DNA of 64,000 nucleotides, from assembly GCF_014697615.1 (NCBI RefSeq), contig NZ_JACJSD010000032.1, positions 18,318-82,317 of the forward strand. The letters run 5' to 3'. The stretch is from Nostoc sp. FACHB-280. GTDB lineage: Bacteria; Cyanobacteriota; Cyanobacteriia; Cyanobacteriales; Nostocaceae. Shown here piece by piece: positions 18,708 through 29,323 of this stretch. Position 1 is the stretch's first letter; every line of letters begins with the position of its first letter. A model generated the notes under the pieces. It saw only the letters and a program-made list of their open reading frames with translations, ran no database searches and had not been told where the DNA came from. The position numbers were made by a program, and so were the translations under genes.

Positions 18708-19895
18708 TTACCAGACAACTTGCGATCGCTCCTGTACCACTCGCTGATAAACTGACTCTGTTTGCTGGGCTAGTTTTGACCAGCTAAAGCGGCGTTCTAA
18801 ATCTTCGTAAGCGTTATCTACCAGCCATTGCCGATATCCGGGGTTTTTCAAAACCTCCAAAATTCCCCATGCTAAGGAATCAGGATCATTTACCCCAGTG
18901 ACGATACCTGTTTTGGTATGCTGAACAACTTCCGGGAAACCACCCGTGTCAGAGACTACTACGGGTACGCGCGATGCAAAGCTTTCTAAAGCCACAATAC
19001 CAAAGGGTTCATAAAAACTAGGGAATACAGCACAGTCGGCGATGGTTTGGAATTTATCTAAGTATTCATCAGATAAGAAACCAGTAAAGTAGCATTTCTC
19101 CCAAATGCCTAAATCTGCGGCTTGGCGTTTAAGATGATCGGTATTACCGCCACCAATAATCACAAATTTGACGTAACCACCCATCTCTGCAAGAACTTTG
19201 GGTGCAGCATTTAATAATACTGGTACACCTTTTTCATAAGTCATCCGCCCGACATAGTAAACAATTTTTTCCCCATCTTCGGCAAATTGGCGGCGAAAAT
19301 CTTGCGCGTGAAAATCTTCGTGATGCTGTTTTTTCTCTGGACGGATACCGTTATAAATCACATCGATTTTATCCCAAGGGCTGCTGAGGGCGCGTTCTAC
19401 CTCCCGGCGCATATAGTCTGTACAAACGATAACTCGCCAAGCATCGAAAGCAAGTAAGTTTTCTTTGCCATGAATATAACGTTGAATATCGTTATGAATT
19501 CCGTTATAGCGTCCATGTTCTGTGGCGTGAATTGTTGCAATTAAAGGAATTTTAAAAGTATGCTTGAGGGCGATCGCAGCATCACCTACTAACCAATCAT
19601 GGGCATGGATGATATCAAACGGCCCTTCCTCCAAAATTAACTTACCACCGTGATGACCCATGCTTTGGTTAAGATTGACAATCCAGTGAAAAAAGTCATT
19701 ACTATGTCCTACTGGTACCCGATGCACATTTATGCCTTCCACTACCTCATACATCGGTGCTTGACCAAATTCCACTGTAATTAAGTGAATTTCATGTCCT
19801 AACTTAGCTATTTCTGGATACAACTCAGCTACGTGTCTCGCAATACCGCCGACTATTCTTGGTGGAAATTCCCAACTTAATACAAGTATTTTCAT
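18708..19895 (-). CDS. Family 4 glycosyltransferase (GT-B fold)
   Basis: A 395-residue glycosyltransferase. LSWEFPPRIVGGIARHVAEL is the N-terminal acceptor-domain motif, IIHAHDWL follows, and YYVGRMTYEKGVPVLL starts the nucleotide-sugar domain. PSFYEPFGIVALESFA gives the E-x7-E motif binding the donor sugar. There is no signal or membrane helix, so it is cytosolic. It resembles bacterial glycogen-synthase-like GT4 enzymes and sucrose/trehalose-type transferases; donor and acceptor cannot be read from sequence. No sugar-metabolism neighbours. Confidence 0.88.
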   Translation of the reverse strand: MKILVLSWEFPPRIVGGIARHVAELYPEIAKLGHEIHLITVEFGQAPMYEVVEGINVHRVPVGHSNDFFHWIVNLNQSMGHHGGKLILEEGPFDIIHAHDWLVGDAAIALKHTFKIPLIATIHATEHGRYNGIHNDIQRYIHGKENLLAFDAWRVIVCTDYMRREVERALSSPWDKIDVIYNGIRPEKKQHHEDFHAQDFRRQFAEDGEKIVYYVGRMTYEKGVPVLLNAAPKVLAEMGGYVKFVIIGGGNTDHLKRQAADLGIWEKCYFTGFLSDEYLDKFQTIADCAVFPSFYEPFGIVALESFASRVPVVVSDTGGFPEVVQHTKTGIVTGVNDPDSLAWGILEVLKNPGYRQWLVDNAYEDLERRFSWSKLAQQTESVYQRVVQERSQVVW

Positions 19896-20323
19896 GTACT
19901 AAAATCTCCAAATTTTTATAAATTTCTCAAAAAACTAGCTGTATCTCAAAAATACAAGGAGAAGAAATCTATTGAGTCGGTATGTTTACCAAAGTTTTCT
20001 AATTTTTTAATAATTTTAGGGATAGATCACAGGTTATCAAGGTTGGGCAAATTAGCAAATACCTTATGAAACTTACTAGATTAATTGATAAATGTTCCTA
20101 GTGTATGGAGTATCTAACCCCTCTTTCAAGTTTTAGTACTGCTTGTTTTCATGCTTGAGTAAAAACCATCAGGAAATAAATCAACGGTATCTTGCACCAT
20201 TCTCAATGAATCCTGATTTGCTTAACACCCACACCACTGTGATAGTCTCTTTACTGTAACTTTGCATAAGTTATACCCAAAGCTACGTAGTAAACAAATT
20301 TTAAACCTTGGGTGGAAAGAGTC
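19896..20323. other. Divergent promoter region
   Basis: 428 bp between the divergent glycosyltransferase and secreted-protein genes. It is AT-rich, with no repeat family, RNA gene or open frame that looks real. It should hold promoters for both genes, but no convincing -10/-35 pair or NtcA site (GTA-N8-TAC) was found by eye. Confidence 0.45.
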
Positions 20324-20833
20324 ATGCAATCTATACCAATCAAGTTCTACAGACGAGTTCTGCTGACTGTTGCGATATCTGTTATGGGCATAATAGCGTC
20401 TTCTCCAGCTACGTTGACAGCACCTACGAAAACTCAACTATTGTCTCGAAAATGTACAACTAGTGGTTATATTGGACGAAGGCAAAGAGATGTATCTATC
20501 GGTAGAGAAGTATACACTAGTCAATTTAATATGATTGCTAACTCTAACGAAAAGTTAAGAGCTAGGGTTGCTTGCGACATTACCAAACCTCAGCCTGGTG
20601 CATTTAAAACACTATATCTTGAGATGGGGGTTGATGATGCAGATAGAAATTCTGACACAGTAGTAACTGTATTTTTCAACGGCGAAGAGGTTTTAAATAA
20701 AGCTGTTCAAAAAGGGCCTGTTAAAAAAGTATCTTTAGATGTGCGTAATGTACGCAGTGCTACTATTGAAGTCTGGACTCCTGATAGGTATGGAAATTCT
20801 GTCCACTTCGTTAAAGCTGAACTTTTAAAATGA
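20324..20833 (+). CDS. Secreted protein with NPCBM-like domain
   Basis: 169 residues from the ATG at 20324, just after GGTGGAAAGAG; an upstream GTG (20312) in frame is less likely. A signal peptide covers about residues 8-32 (VLLTVAISVMGIIASS). The mature part, with TLYLEMGVDDADRNSDTVV, VFFNGEEVLNK and a final FVKAELL, matches the pattern of NPCBM/NEW2 modules (vGvDd, then deviation-type strands), which are predicted carbohydrate-binding modules. No catalytic domain is attached. Role outside the cell is unknown. Confidence 0.7.
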   Translation: MQSIPIKFYRRVLLTVAISVMGIIASSPATLTAPTKTQLLSRKCTTSGYIGRRQRDVSIGREVYTSQFNMIANSNEKLRARVACDITKPQPGAFKTLYLEMGVDDADRNSDTVVTVFFNGEEVLNKAVQKGPVKKVSLDVRNVRSATIEVWTPDRYGNSVHFVKAELLK

Positions 20834-20874
20834 TCTTCAGCTTATTGCAGGCATACTTTAATAATTAAAACAGG

Positions 20875-20907
20875 TGTAGCGACAATTCATGAAGAATTGT
20901 CGCTACA
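20875..20907. terminator. Perfect palindrome between convergent genes
   Basis: TGTAGCGACAATTC (20875-20888) and its exact complement GAATTGTCGCTACA (20894-20907) enclose a 5-nt loop. It lies between the convergent secreted-protein gene and lepA. The sequence also belongs to a family of palindromes dispersed in Nostoc-like genomes, so it may be both repeat and terminator. Confidence 0.65.
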
Positions 20908-20965
20908 GTAATTTTTTCAGGTTAAGTTCTAACTGATCAATTGTGAGTAGGTAAAATTTCCCTGA

Positions 20966-22777
20966 TCAATTTTGATCTAACCGTAAGACTGCCATAAAAG
21001 CTTCTTGGGGTACATCTACTGTACCTACTGCTTTCATCCGCTTTTTACCTTTGGCTTGCTTCTGCAACAGTTTTTTCTTGCGGCTGATGTCACCGCCGTA
21101 ACACTTGGCGAGTACATCTTTGCGTAAGGCGGGAATATGTTCACTGGCGATGACTTTACTACCAATGGCGGCTTGAATTGGCACTTTAAATTGATGGCGG
21201 GGAATTAATTCTTTGAGTTTCTCAGCCATTGACCGCCCGACGTTATAAGCTTTATCGCGGTGGACAATCATTGCTAAAGAATCCACGGGGTCGCCGTTAA
21301 TCATGATATCTAGCTTTACCAGGGGATTTTCGCGGTAGCCAATGATATGGTATTCCATACTGGCATAACCGCGCGATCGCGATTTCATTTGGTCAAAAAA
21401 GTCGGTGACAACTTCTGCCAAGGGTATCTCATAAGTTAAGGTGGTGCGCCCTTGGGTGAGATATTTCATATCTTTGAAAATACCACGGCGATTTTGTGAC
21501 AACTCCATCAATGTGCCGACAAAACCCTCCGGTGTAATCATCTCTACCTGTACGTAGGGTTCTTCGATTTTCTCACGGTCATTAGGTGCTGGCAAATGGC
21601 TGGGATTATCAATATATAATTCCTCGCCCTTAATAGTAGTGACTTTATAAACCACCGAAGGCGCAGTAATAATTAAATCCAAGTCATACTCACGCTCTAA
21701 TCGTTCCTGCACGATTTCCATGTGCAGTAACCCCAGGAACCCACACCGGAAACCAAAACCCATCGCGCTCGAAGTTTCTGGTTCGTAGTGCAGCGCCGCA
21801 TCATTGAGCCTGAGCTTTTCTAAAGCTTCCCGCAAGTCTTCAAATTGGTCAGCATCGATAGGGAACATCCCACAAAAAACCATTGGGTTGGCTTCTGTGT
21901 ACCCTGGTAAGGGGTCTGCGGCTTTGGCATTAGATAAGGTAATGGTATCGCCTACCCGCGCATCTGCTACGGCTTTAATGGCGGCTGCCAAATAACCCAC
22001 TTCCCCGGCGTGGAGGTCATCAACTTGCTTTTGGGTGGGAGATAGAACACCCAACTCATCGATTTCGTATTCCTTGCCGGAAGCCATCAGATAAATGCGA
22101 TCGCCTTTTTTCACGCGCCCATCCATCACCCGGAAGTAGACAATTACCCCCCGATAGGGATCGTAATAGCTATCAAAAATTAACGCCCGTAAACGTTCAT
22201 TAACTCTATCGGGTGCGGGTGGAATCCGTTCCACAATCGTCTCTAAAATCTCATCAATCCCAATTCCTTCTTTGGCTGAAGCGAGAATTGCCCCACTGCA
22301 ATCAAGACCGATAATTTCTTCAATTTCGCTAATTACCCGGTCTGGTTCGGCACCAGGCAGGTCAATTTTATTCAAAACTGGAATAATTTCCAAGTTATGC
22401 TCTAACGCCAAGTAGACATTCGCCAGAGTTTGCGCTTCTACACCTTGAGACGCATCTACAACTAACAGCGCCCCTTCACAAGCCGCCAAACTGCGGGACA
22501 CCTCATAAGAAAAGTCTACGTGTCCGGGAGTGTCAATTAAATTTAATACATACTGCTGACCATCTTTAGCAGTGTAATTCATCCGGGCAGCTTGCAGCTT
22601 AATGGTAATGCCGCGCTCCCGTTCTAAATCCATATTGTCGAGAAACTGCTCCTTCATCTGTCGTTGATCAACAGTGCCGGTAGCTTGCAACAGGCGATCG
22701 GCCAGGGTTGATTTCCCGTGATCAATGTGAGCAATAATACAGAAATTGCGAATGCGAACTGCGGGAACGTCAGTCAT
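20966..22777 (-). CDS. lepA: Elongation factor 4 (LepA)
   Basis: Translation GTPase of 603 residues, normal for the family; it acts on stalled or mis-translocated ribosomes. GTPase motifs: [13 protein letters not shown] (P loop), [16 protein letters not shown] and [11 protein letters not shown]. The LepA-specific C-terminal domain includes [20 protein letters not shown]. It carries GCGATCGC inside the coding region. It stands alone, with the repeat-rich 592-bp spacer upstream. Confidence 0.97.
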   Translation of the reverse strand: MTDVPAVRIRNFCIIAHIDHGKSTLADRLLQATGTVDQRQMKEQFLDNMDLERERGITIKLQAARMNYTAKDGQQYVLNLIDTPGHVDFSYEVSRSLAACEGALLVVDASQGVEAQTLANVYLALEHNLEIIPVLNKIDLPGAEPDRVISEIEEIIGLDCSGAILASAKEGIGIDEILETIVERIPPAPDRVNERLRALIFDSYYDPYRGVIVYFRVMDGRVKKGDRIYLMASGKEYEIDELGVLSPTQKQVDDLHAGEVGYLAAAIKAVADARVGDTITLSNAKAADPLPGYTEANPMVFCGMFPIDADQFEDLREALEKLRLNDAALHYEPETSSAMGFGFRCGFLGLLHMEIVQERLEREYDLDLIITAPSVVYKVTTIKGEELYIDNPSHLPAPNDREKIEEPYVQVEMITPEGFVGTLMELSQNRRGIFKDMKYLTQGRTTLTYEIPLAEVVTDFFDQMKSRSRGYASMEYHIIGYRENPLVKLDIMINGDPVDSLAMIVHRDKAYNVGRSMAEKLKELIPRHQFKVPIQAAIGSKVIASEHIPALRKDVLAKCYGGDISRKKKLLQKQAKGKKRMKAVGTVDVPQEAFMAVLRLDQN

Positions 22778-23369
22778 ATACTATCTTTGCTGAAGCAGCA
22801 ACCAAGGTTATAAAGAGCGATTTACTTAATGTATTTTAATGCTTTCTTTGCCAAGACGCTGCTATTTAGGAGAGGGAGTGGGGAGTTGGGAGGTGTGGGA
22901 GGGGTGGGAGACAAGGGAGACAAGGGGGACAAGGGGGACAAGGGGGACAAGGTAGATAAGTCTGTAGCATGGCAAATGACTAATAACTAATGACCAATGA
23001 CAAATGACTATTGACCCTTAAGTATTTTGCAAATCTATATAAAGTCTCTATAATTAAGTCTATTTTTCCTTGCAGGTATTGAACAGTCAGCAGCGTACAA
23101 TAAAGATATATAAGTACATAGTGTAGGGATCGTGGGCAGTTACACCTCGTAAATGCTCGGATCTACTGATTTACTGACAAAACTTCTAGAGCATTGAAAG
23201 AGTGAGTTCTATGAAAATTGCCACTTAAAAATTTCAAGCTGTTATTTTTGGTGAGAGTTCGGGGAACTATGTATCTATACCTTTAAGATTTGTCAGTAAA
23301 CTAACCCGAAACTTGAGTAGAACTACTTTACAAAGCTTTGGAGAAAACAAATTCAGAGTATATAAACCT
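22778..23369. repeat. Repeat-rich intergenic region
   Basis: Upstream of lepA lies a G-rich tandem array at 22860-22951 (GGGAGTGGGGAGTTGGGAGG, then five units of ACAAGGGRG), followed at 22973-23013 by copies of TAATGACNAATGAC. Both are low-complexity families common between genes in Nostoc-type genomes. The rest to 23369 is AT-rich leader for the small RHH-like gene. No RNA gene was recognised. Confidence 0.6.
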
Positions 23370-23606
23370 ATGAATATGAAAGAGAGAGCTACCGAAGGGG
23401 AGCAAAGACAAGGCGATAAGGTAGAAATTGCTGTCCGCCTAGATTCTGAGCTATTAGAGCAAATTCAGCATCTTACCAATGATCCTAGCAAAGTCATTGA
23501 GGTAGCAATTCGCCAATGGTTACGGGGTGAGATTCATAGAGATGATGAACTGACACGGACTCCTTATCGCACACCTGTACCACCTAGAGGTGAGTGGAAT
23601 GATTGA
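23370..23606 (+). CDS. Small ribbon-helix-helix-like protein, 78 aa
   Basis: The product includes DKVEIAVRLDSELLEQIQHL followed by a second helix, PSKVIEVAIRQWLRGE. This strand-helix-helix layout is like CopG/Arc repressors, which dimerise to bind DNA. The C-terminal tail (TRTPYRTPVPPRGEWND) is Pro/Arg-rich. ATG at 23370 is preferred over an upstream TTG (23313). It precedes the sensor kinase by 149 bp on the same strand and may be co-transcribed. It could be an antitoxin-type regulator, but no toxin gene is adjacent. Confidence 0.65.
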   Translation: MNMKERATEGEQRQGDKVEIAVRLDSELLEQIQHLTNDPSKVIEVAIRQWLRGEIHRDDELTRTPYRTPVPPRGEWND

Positions 23607-23755
23607 CAGCCACAAACAAGCTTTTCATAGACAAGAACACCAAGGTCAATCATCTTATTCACAACAGTCAAAACACCCAATGTAAGTCTGCAAAAGCTAT
23701 CAACAGCTTTTGCAAACCTGTATTGAGTTGCCACTTGTCTACCCAACTCGATTAA

Positions 23756-25510
23756 ATGACTATTACTGCCAACTCCCAATTGCCAAACTTATTTTCTCAA
23801 AATCTGGAAGACATAGCTAATCAAACAAATGGCTCGTCACCAGCTCTCGGTGCTGAGTTGGTGTATGTGCAGGATGGGTCAGGCCGCTACCTGACATTTT
23901 ATTGGCAGCGTAGTGAAGTTCTGGGATTAAACCCTGAGCAAATAGTCAGCAGCCATGAAGAGGAAATTTTTGCTCCTGTGGATAAGGTAGCCTATTTGGA
24001 ACGATTGCACCGAATTTTAGCAAGTTTGGTGCCAGAAAAGTTTCAATGTTGGTTTCGCTACCAGCAAGAGTTGTATGAGTTGGAGTTAGTAATTTGTCCA
24101 ATCATACCGCCACTGGGAACTGCCGCCACTACAGTTATAGTGATGGGGCGGTTATTACAGGCGACAGTGAATCAACAAGAAATCAGTAATATACCCAAAG
24201 CGCCTACACCAATCGAGTTGGCTTTACGTTCGCAACAACATCAAAAACTAGTAACGAAAATTACTAGAAATATTCGGCGAACTTTGGACTTAGACATTAT
24301 TTGGCAACAAACAGTAGATAGTTTGGGTAAAGCACTCAAACTAGAACGTTGCATTATCTGTCCCTATCAGCCCTCTAGCTCTAAAGTACGTGTCATAGCA
24401 GAGTACCATCAGCCAGAACGCAGTTCGATGCTTGGCTTAGAAATAGATGTCGCTTCTGAGCCAGCATTTGCCCAAGCATTAGCCACTTTAGAACCTGTGG
24501 TGATGGAGGTATCACAATATGCACTGTGTCCACAGCAGAAAGTTTTAGTAGTTGCAACCTGCTATCAAGACCAAGCCAATGGTTTGATTGCTGTGGCTGT
24601 GCGAGATGAATGCTATCCTCTCACAAAAGCTGAACTGGAATTAGCCAAAGAAGTAGCTGATCAATTAGGAACTGCGATCGCTCATGCTACTTTATATAAA
24701 GAATTAGAAGCAGCCAGACAAAAAGCCGAAGAAGCCTCACGCCTCAAAAGTGAATTTTTAGCCAACGTTTCCCACGAAATTCGTACTCCCCTCAATGGCA
24801 TGATTGGCTTTCTAAAGCTGATTCTAGAGGGGATGGCAGATGACCCAGAAGAACAGCATCAGTTTCTTTTAGAAGCCCATCAATCATCCATTCACCTGCT
24901 GAACATCATCAATGATATTTTGGATATTGCCAAAATTGAAGCAGGCAAAATGGAATTAGACTGCGCTCCGGTGAAATTAGATGAGCTATTTTGTGGTGTA
25001 GAAAGTTTCATGCGTCCCCAAGCAGAAATGAAAAACCTCAGCTTTCGGATGCAAATTCCTACCACCTGCGATGAAATTGTTGTCCAAGGCAATTATCAAC
25101 GGCTACTCCAAGTCATGCTGAACTTGGTAAACAATGCCATTAAATTTACTCATGAAGGTGGTATAACCATCACATCCGAAATTGTCCAGAAAAAAGTCAA
25201 ATTCCAAGAACAGCAATTTCCCGGTATGGTTAGAGTCCGGGTAGCAGATACTGGTATTGGTGTTTCTTTAGACAAGCAAGATAAATTATTTCAATTATTT
25301 TCTCAAGTAGATGGTTCCCGCACTCGCCAATATGGCGGTACAGGTTTGGGGTTGGCAATATCCCAAAAGCTAATTGAAGCGATGGGTGGCGAAGTACATT
25401 TTTACAGCTTGGGTGAAGGACTAGGTTCAACTGTCACCTTTACTGTACCTTTGTATCATCAACCAGTGATTGTTTCTTCTAGTGATGGTAACTTAGATTG
25501 TGCTTGTTGA
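23756..25510 (+). CDS. Sensor histidine kinase (PAS-GAF-HisKA-HATPase)
   Basis: Soluble kinase of 584 residues. Residues ~30-140 look PAS-like ([20 protein letters not shown]), then a GAF-type region from ~165 to 310 ([21 protein letters not shown]). The kinase core has [19 protein letters not shown] (His340), [16 protein letters not shown] and [13 protein letters not shown]. The GAF domain lacks the Cys-His pair of bilin-binding domains. No receiver domain is attached and no regulator gene is next to it, only the RHH-like gene upstream. Signal unknown. Confidence 0.88.
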   Translation: MTITANSQLPNLFSQNLEDIANQTNGSSPALGAELVYVQDGSGRYLTFYWQRSEVLGLNPEQIVSSHEEEIFAPVDKVAYLERLHRILASLVPEKFQCWFRYQQELYELELVICPIIPPLGTAATTVIVMGRLLQATVNQQEISNIPKAPTPIELALRSQQHQKLVTKITRNIRRTLDLDIIWQQTVDSLGKALKLERCIICPYQPSSSKVRVIAEYHQPERSSMLGLEIDVASEPAFAQALATLEPVVMEVSQYALCPQQKVLVVATCYQDQANGLIAVAVRDECYPLTKAELELAKEVADQLGTAIAHATLYKELEAARQKAEEASRLKSEFLANVSHEIRTPLNGMIGFLKLILEGMADDPEEQHQFLLEAHQSSIHLLNIINDILDIAKIEAGKMELDCAPVKLDELFCGVESFMRPQAEMKNLSFRMQIPTTCDEIVVQGNYQRLLQVMLNLVNNAIKFTHEGGITITSEIVQKKVKFQEQQFPGMVRVRVADTGIGVSLDKQDKLFQLFSQVDGSRTRQYGGTGLGLAISQKLIEAMGGEVHFYSLGEGLGSTVTFTVPLYHQPVIVSSSDGNLDCAC

Positions 25511-25582
25511 TACAGGTTATAGGTGATAGGTTACAGGTTACAGGTTAGAGTAAAAATACTAGTCCCTAGCCCCTAGCCCCTC
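25511..25582. repeat. Heptamer tandem repeats between convergent genes
   Basis: Units of CAGGTTA / TAGGTTA at 25512-25547 are followed by CCCTAG units (CCCTAGCCCCTAGCCCCT, 25563-25580). They are short tandem repeats typical of Nostoc-like spacers. A related CTGTTACCTGTTACC pair occurs on the other side of proA at 26968-26983. Confidence 0.6.
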
Positions 25583-26887
25583 CTACAAATCGCGGTGAAT
25601 AAACGCCTTGGCATTTGAGCCGGTGTAACTAGCGACAATATGACCATTACCAGTCATTTGATATTTATAAGTTACCAAGCCTTCTAAGCCAACAGGGCCA
25701 CGGGGAGGCATTTGTTGAGTGCTAATACCAACTTCTGCGCCAAAACCATAGCGGAAACCATCAGCAAAGCGTGTAGAACAATTGTGAAAAACGCCAGCAG
25801 AATTTACTAAGCCAAAGAAAGATTCTGCGGTAGCGATATCTTCAGTAATAATTGCGTCGGTGTGGCGAGAACCATATTGGTTAATATGAGCGATCGCATC
25901 TTCTAAAGAGTCTACAATTTTAACTGACAAAATTAAATCGCTATATTCTGTTTCCCAATCAACTTCGGTAGCTGGGGCAATATTTGGTAATATTTCTAAG
26001 GTGCGTTGATCACCTTTTAATTCCACATGATTGGTGGCTAAAGCTGCGGCAATTTTGGGTAAAAATTCTCCAGCAATTGCTTGATGTACTAATAAAGTTT
26101 CAATAGCATTACAAGCAGCCGCATATTGAATTTTCGCATCAACAGTAATTTCTACGGCTTTGTTAATATCAGCAGCTTGATCAATATAAGCATGACAAAT
26201 GCCATCAGCATGACCAAGGACAGGAATGCGGGTATTTTCTTGCACAAACCTGACAAAAGAATTAGAACCTCTAGGAATAATTAAATCTACATATTTATCT
26301 AATTTCAACAGTCCTACAGTTTCTTCCCTTGTGGTGAGTAACTGCACCGCATCAGGACTAACAGCAGTTTGAGATAATCCTTGTTTAATTGCTTTGACTA
26401 TGGCTTCACAAGAACGTACAGCTTCTTTACCACATTTGAGAATTACACCATTACCTGATTTAATCGCCAAAGAAACAATTTGAATGGCGGCTTCAGGACG
26501 GGCTTCAAAAATAATGCCTAACACACCCAAAGGACAAGAGATGCGCTTGAGGACTAAGCCAGTATCGAGTTCGCGGTGAATTTGGACTTTACCTATTGGA
26601 TCAGCCAGTTTACCAACATCTCGGACTCCAGCGATCGCATCTCTTAATTTATGTTCATCTAACTGCAACCGTTTATACAGAGGTTTAGCAATTCCTTCCG
26701 CCGCCGCCGCTTGACAGTCAGCCACATTTGCCTGCAATATTTCCTCTCTAGCTGATTCTAACCCTTGGGCGATCGCTGCGATCGCTTCATTTTTTGCTTC
26801 TGTGGAAAGAATAGCCAATTTACTTGCAGCCGCGCGAGTTTTTTCGGCAATGCTAACTAGGGATGGTGCAACTTCAACAATGGTCAT
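25583..26887 (-). CDS. proA: Gamma-glutamyl phosphate reductase
   Basis: NADPH-dependent enzyme of proline synthesis, reducing gamma-glutamyl phosphate to glutamate semialdehyde. 434 residues, the usual length. Motifs: [33 protein letters not shown], the catalytic Cys in [14 protein letters not shown], and [17 protein letters not shown] near the end. ATG start. proB is not next to it, which is common in cyanobacteria. The gene is flanked by short tandem repeats on both sides. Confidence 0.96.
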   Translation of the reverse strand: MTIVEVAPSLVSIAEKTRAAASKLAILSTEAKNEAIAAIAQGLESAREEILQANVADCQAAAAEGIAKPLYKRLQLDEHKLRDAIAGVRDVGKLADPIGKVQIHRELDTGLVLKRISCPLGVLGIIFEARPEAAIQIVSLAIKSGNGVILKCGKEAVRSCEAIVKAIKQGLSQTAVSPDAVQLLTTREETVGLLKLDKYVDLIIPRGSNSFVRFVQENTRIPVLGHADGICHAYIDQAADINKAVEITVDAKIQYAAACNAIETLLVHQAIAGEFLPKIAAALATNHVELKGDQRTLEILPNIAPATEVDWETEYSDLILSVKIVDSLEDAIAHINQYGSRHTDAIITEDIATAESFFGLVNSAGVFHNCSTRFADGFRYGFGAEVGISTQQMPPRGPVGLEGLVTYKYQMTGNGHIVASYTGSNAKAFIHRDL

Positions 26888-26984
26888 GAGAAAAAATAAC
26901 TCTTAATTATGGTAGAAACATTTATTTTCCATCCTATAGCAATCTGATTTCCACTGTTGCCTCTTCCCTGTTACCTGTTACCTT

Positions 26985-27908
26985 TCATCTTGCCCATTGT
27001 TCCAAGATATAAGCATAAAAAGCATCTTTATCAACAGTATCCATTGCATAAATTTTCCGCCCACCGGGAACAACTTTCGTCCGTCCTTGACTTAAGCCGG
27101 TGGTAATAATTTCAGTTTCCCACTGTCGCAGTTGATAAAATTCTGGGTGTCCTAAATAAGCCGTCGCCAACACATCCCAAAAATAATAATCTTGGGGAAT
27201 TACCAGTGCGTAACATTGTCCGGCTAAATCAGAGATGGGATAGTGACGTTGTTTGCCCATTTTGTACACAATATCTGATGTCACTGGGACATTGTTAGTT
27301 AAATCTAACGGACACATAATAATTTCAATTTGGGTTTGCCAAACTCGCGCGGCGGAAACTGCATCCCAATAAACATTCCATTCCGCCGAACCATCTTGTC
27401 CGGCTTCTAAACTTTTTTCGACATTACCACCAACATTCAACGCGCCACCCATCCAAACAATTCTTTGAATTTTGGCTTCAATGTCTGGTGCTTTATCTAA
27501 TGCCACTGCAACTGTCGTTAATGGCCCTGTTACCATCAGCGTTACTGGTGTTGGTGCTTCTCGTAACACCCGCACCATAAAATCTTGTCCAGGTTCGGCA
27601 ACCAAAGGTGTATTAATAGTATCCTGCTGGTTAAGAATGGGCAGATGATCAACAATAAACGAATCACGTCGATAAAGTCGAGGGAAAGGATTAATACCGC
27701 GTACTGTACTTTCGGCAACTGGGATGTGAGAAAATCCCATCAAATCAATGATTTTACGTGTCGCACTAACGGCAGGTTGAACATAACAATCAGCAGGAGT
27801 GACGACAACACCAAGCAATTCTATATGATCCATCGTCAACAGCAGCATAGTTGCTAGATAATCATCTACACCACCATCGTGATCCATTAATACCAGTTGT
27901 TTTGACAT
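26985..27908 (-). CDS. Inosine-uridine preferring nucleoside hydrolase
   Basis: Cuts ribonucleosides to free base and ribose. The N-terminal Ca2+-binding signature DHDGGVDD is present, with VTGPLTTVAVAL and IVWMGGALNVGGNV further on. The ATG at 27908 (MSKQLVLMDHDGG) gives 307 residues and puts the signature at the N-terminus as in the family; an extension to 28040 would run through the divergent deaminase gene and is rejected. Start codons of the two divergent genes are separated by only 16 bp. With the deaminase and ribokinase it forms a nucleoside-salvage cluster. Confidence 0.92.
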   Translation of the reverse strand: MSKQLVLMDHDGGVDDYLATMLLLTMDHIELLGVVVTPADCYVQPAVSATRKIIDLMGFSHIPVAESTVRGINPFPRLYRRDSFIVDHLPILNQQDTINTPLVAEPGQDFMVRVLREAPTPVTLMVTGPLTTVAVALDKAPDIEAKIQRIVWMGGALNVGGNVEKSLEAGQDGSAEWNVYWDAVSAARVWQTQIEIIMCPLDLTNNVPVTSDIVYKMGKQRHYPISDLAGQCYALVIPQDYYFWDVLATAYLGHPEFYQLRQWETEIITTGLSQGRTKVVPGGRKIYAMDTVDKDAFYAYILEQWAR

Positions 27909-27924
27909 AAAGGAGAATAAGAGA

Positions 27925-28356
27925 ATGGATGAATTTATGCAAGCTGCGATCGCAGAAGCTAGACAAAGTAGACAAGAAGGTGGAATTCCTATCGGTTCCG
28001 TTCTCGTCAAGGATGGCGAGATTCTTGGTAGAGGACACAATAAGCGCGTCCAAGACGGCGATCCTGTTACCCATGCCGAAATTGATTGTCTCCGTAACGC
28101 TGGCAGAATTGGCAGTTACAGAGGTACCACCCTATATTCAACCTTAATGCCGTGCTATTTGTGCGCCGGAGCGGTTGTGCAGTTTGGTATCAAAAAAGTC
28201 ATCGCCGGCGAATCTCGCACATTTCCTGGTGCGAAAGAATTTATGGTATCTCACGGCGTGGAAGTAATTGATTTAAATTTAGATGAATGCGAACAAATGA
28301 TGAGTGACTTTATTCAAACCAACCCCGAACTCTGGAATGAAGATATTGGGAAATAG
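27925..28356 (+). CDS. Cytosine deaminase (yeast FCY1 type)
   Basis: Zinc enzyme of the cytidine-deaminase superfamily, 143 residues. Zn ligands and catalytic Glu: THAEIDCL (His, Glu) and MPCYLCAGA (two Cys). GGIPIGSVLV, GRGHNKR and the C-terminal ELWNEDIG match the fungal cytosine deaminase pattern (GGVPIGG, GRGHNMR, DWFEDIGE). It would turn cytosine into uracil. The ATG follows AAAGGAG at good spacing. It diverges from the nucleoside hydrolase by 16 bp and converges on ribokinase with 7 bp between stops. tRNA adenosine deaminase is less likely given the C-terminus. Confidence 0.88.
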   Translation: MDEFMQAAIAEARQSRQEGGIPIGSVLVKDGEILGRGHNKRVQDGDPVTHAEIDCLRNAGRIGSYRGTTLYSTLMPCYLCAGAVVQFGIKKVIAGESRTFPGAKEFMVSHGVEVIDLNLDECEQMMSDFIQTNPELWNEDIGK

Positions 28357-28363
28357 TCATTTG

Positions 28364-29323
28364 TTATTTGTCATTTGTCCTTTGTGACGTTTCCCTACTC
28401 CCTACTCCCCTATCTTTAAGGAAAGCCTCAAAAGTCAACTTATCAGGTAACGAAGTTTGTGCGCCGGCTTTTGTCGCGGCTAAAGCACCTGCGGCTGCAC
28501 CCCAAATCACGGCTTGATGTAAAGACATTCCAGCGTAAAGTGCAGCAGCTAAACCACCATTAAAAGCATCACCCGCCGCCACCGTATCTACAACATCAAC
28601 AGGAAAAGCCGGAACAAAAAATGTTTCTTCGGCTGTGGCGCAAACTACGCCTTTTGCGCCTAATTTGACGATCGCAGATTTTACACCTCTTTGCAATAAC
28701 ACTGTTGCGGCTTTGGTTGCTGACTCTTGGTTATCTACTTTAAAACCAACTAATTGTCCGGCTTCTACTTCATTGGGGGTAATAATATCTACTAACGGGT
28801 AAAGTTCGGCAGGTAAATCAGATTGTACCGGCGCAGGATCAAGAATTACAGTAATATTTGCATTGCGTCCAGCTTGAGCAGCCGATACAACTGCATTCAA
28901 GGGAATTTCTAATTGTAAAAGTAGTGCTTTAGCTGTTGGTAATAAAGGCGATAACCTCTCCACATCTGCTTGATTTACTTCTCCATTTGCACCAGGAACT
29001 ACCACAATTTGGTTTTGTCCAGCATCATCAACAATAATTATGGCAACACCAGAACTGACGCTTTCATCTCGGAAAATATTCTCAGTTTGTACGCCAGCCG
29101 TTTGCAAATTCTCCAGTAGTTCTGCACCAAAACCTTTGGTTCCCACACGTCCTACCATCTGAGTTGGAATTCCCAACCGCGCTAATGCTACAGCTTGATT
29201 TGCACCTTTACCGCCTGGGACTTGGAAAAAATGTTTTCCTAATAAAGTTTCGCCACTAGTTGGTAAATGGGAGGCGGTGGCGACTAAATCTAGATTGATA
29301 CTGCCGAAAACAATAATACTCAT
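28364..29323 (-). CDS. rbsK: Ribokinase
   Basis: PfkB-family kinase, 319 residues, phosphorylating ribose to ribose-5-phosphate. FGSINLDLVATASHLPTSGE and PGGKGANQAVALARLG are the first PfkB signature region; DTVAAGDAFNGGLAAAL is the second, with catalytic Asp. It completes the pathway set with nucleoside hydrolase and cytosine deaminase. The last ~16 residues (DRGVGSRETSQRTNDK) are encoded by a GGGAGTAGGGAGTAGGG / ACAAATGACAAAT repeat, which also supplies the stop codon, so the native C-terminus has been replaced or extended. Confidence 0.93.
   Translation of the reverse strand: MSIIVFGSINLDLVATASHLPTSGETLLGKHFFQVPGGKGANQAVALARLGIPTQMVGRVGTKGFGAELLENLQTAGVQTENIFRDESVSSGVAIIIVDDAGQNQIVVVPGANGEVNQADVERLSPLLPTAKALLLQLEIPLNAVVSAAQAGRNANITVILDPAPVQSDLPAELYPLVDIITPNEVEAGQLVGFKVDNQESATKAATVLLQRGVKSAIVKLGAKGVVCATAEETFFVPAFPVDVVDTVAAGDAFNGGLAAALYAGMSLHQAVIWGAAAGALAATKAGAQTSLPDKLTFEAFLKDRGVGSRETSQRTNDK

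Noticed and set aside
22860..23013. Possible CRISPR array
   Set aside because: Units are only 7-15 bp with no unique spacers; this is a low-complexity tandem repeat. No CRISPR was seen elsewhere in the window.
23756..25510. Possible bilin-binding GAF domain in this kinase
   Set aside because: The Cys-His pair and VKANLVVPI-type strand of cyanobacteriochromes are absent.
27909..28040. 44-residue N-terminal extension of the nucleoside hydrolase
   Set aside because: It runs antisense through the deaminase gene, and the DHDGGVDD signature belongs at the N-terminus, so the ATG at 27908 is right.
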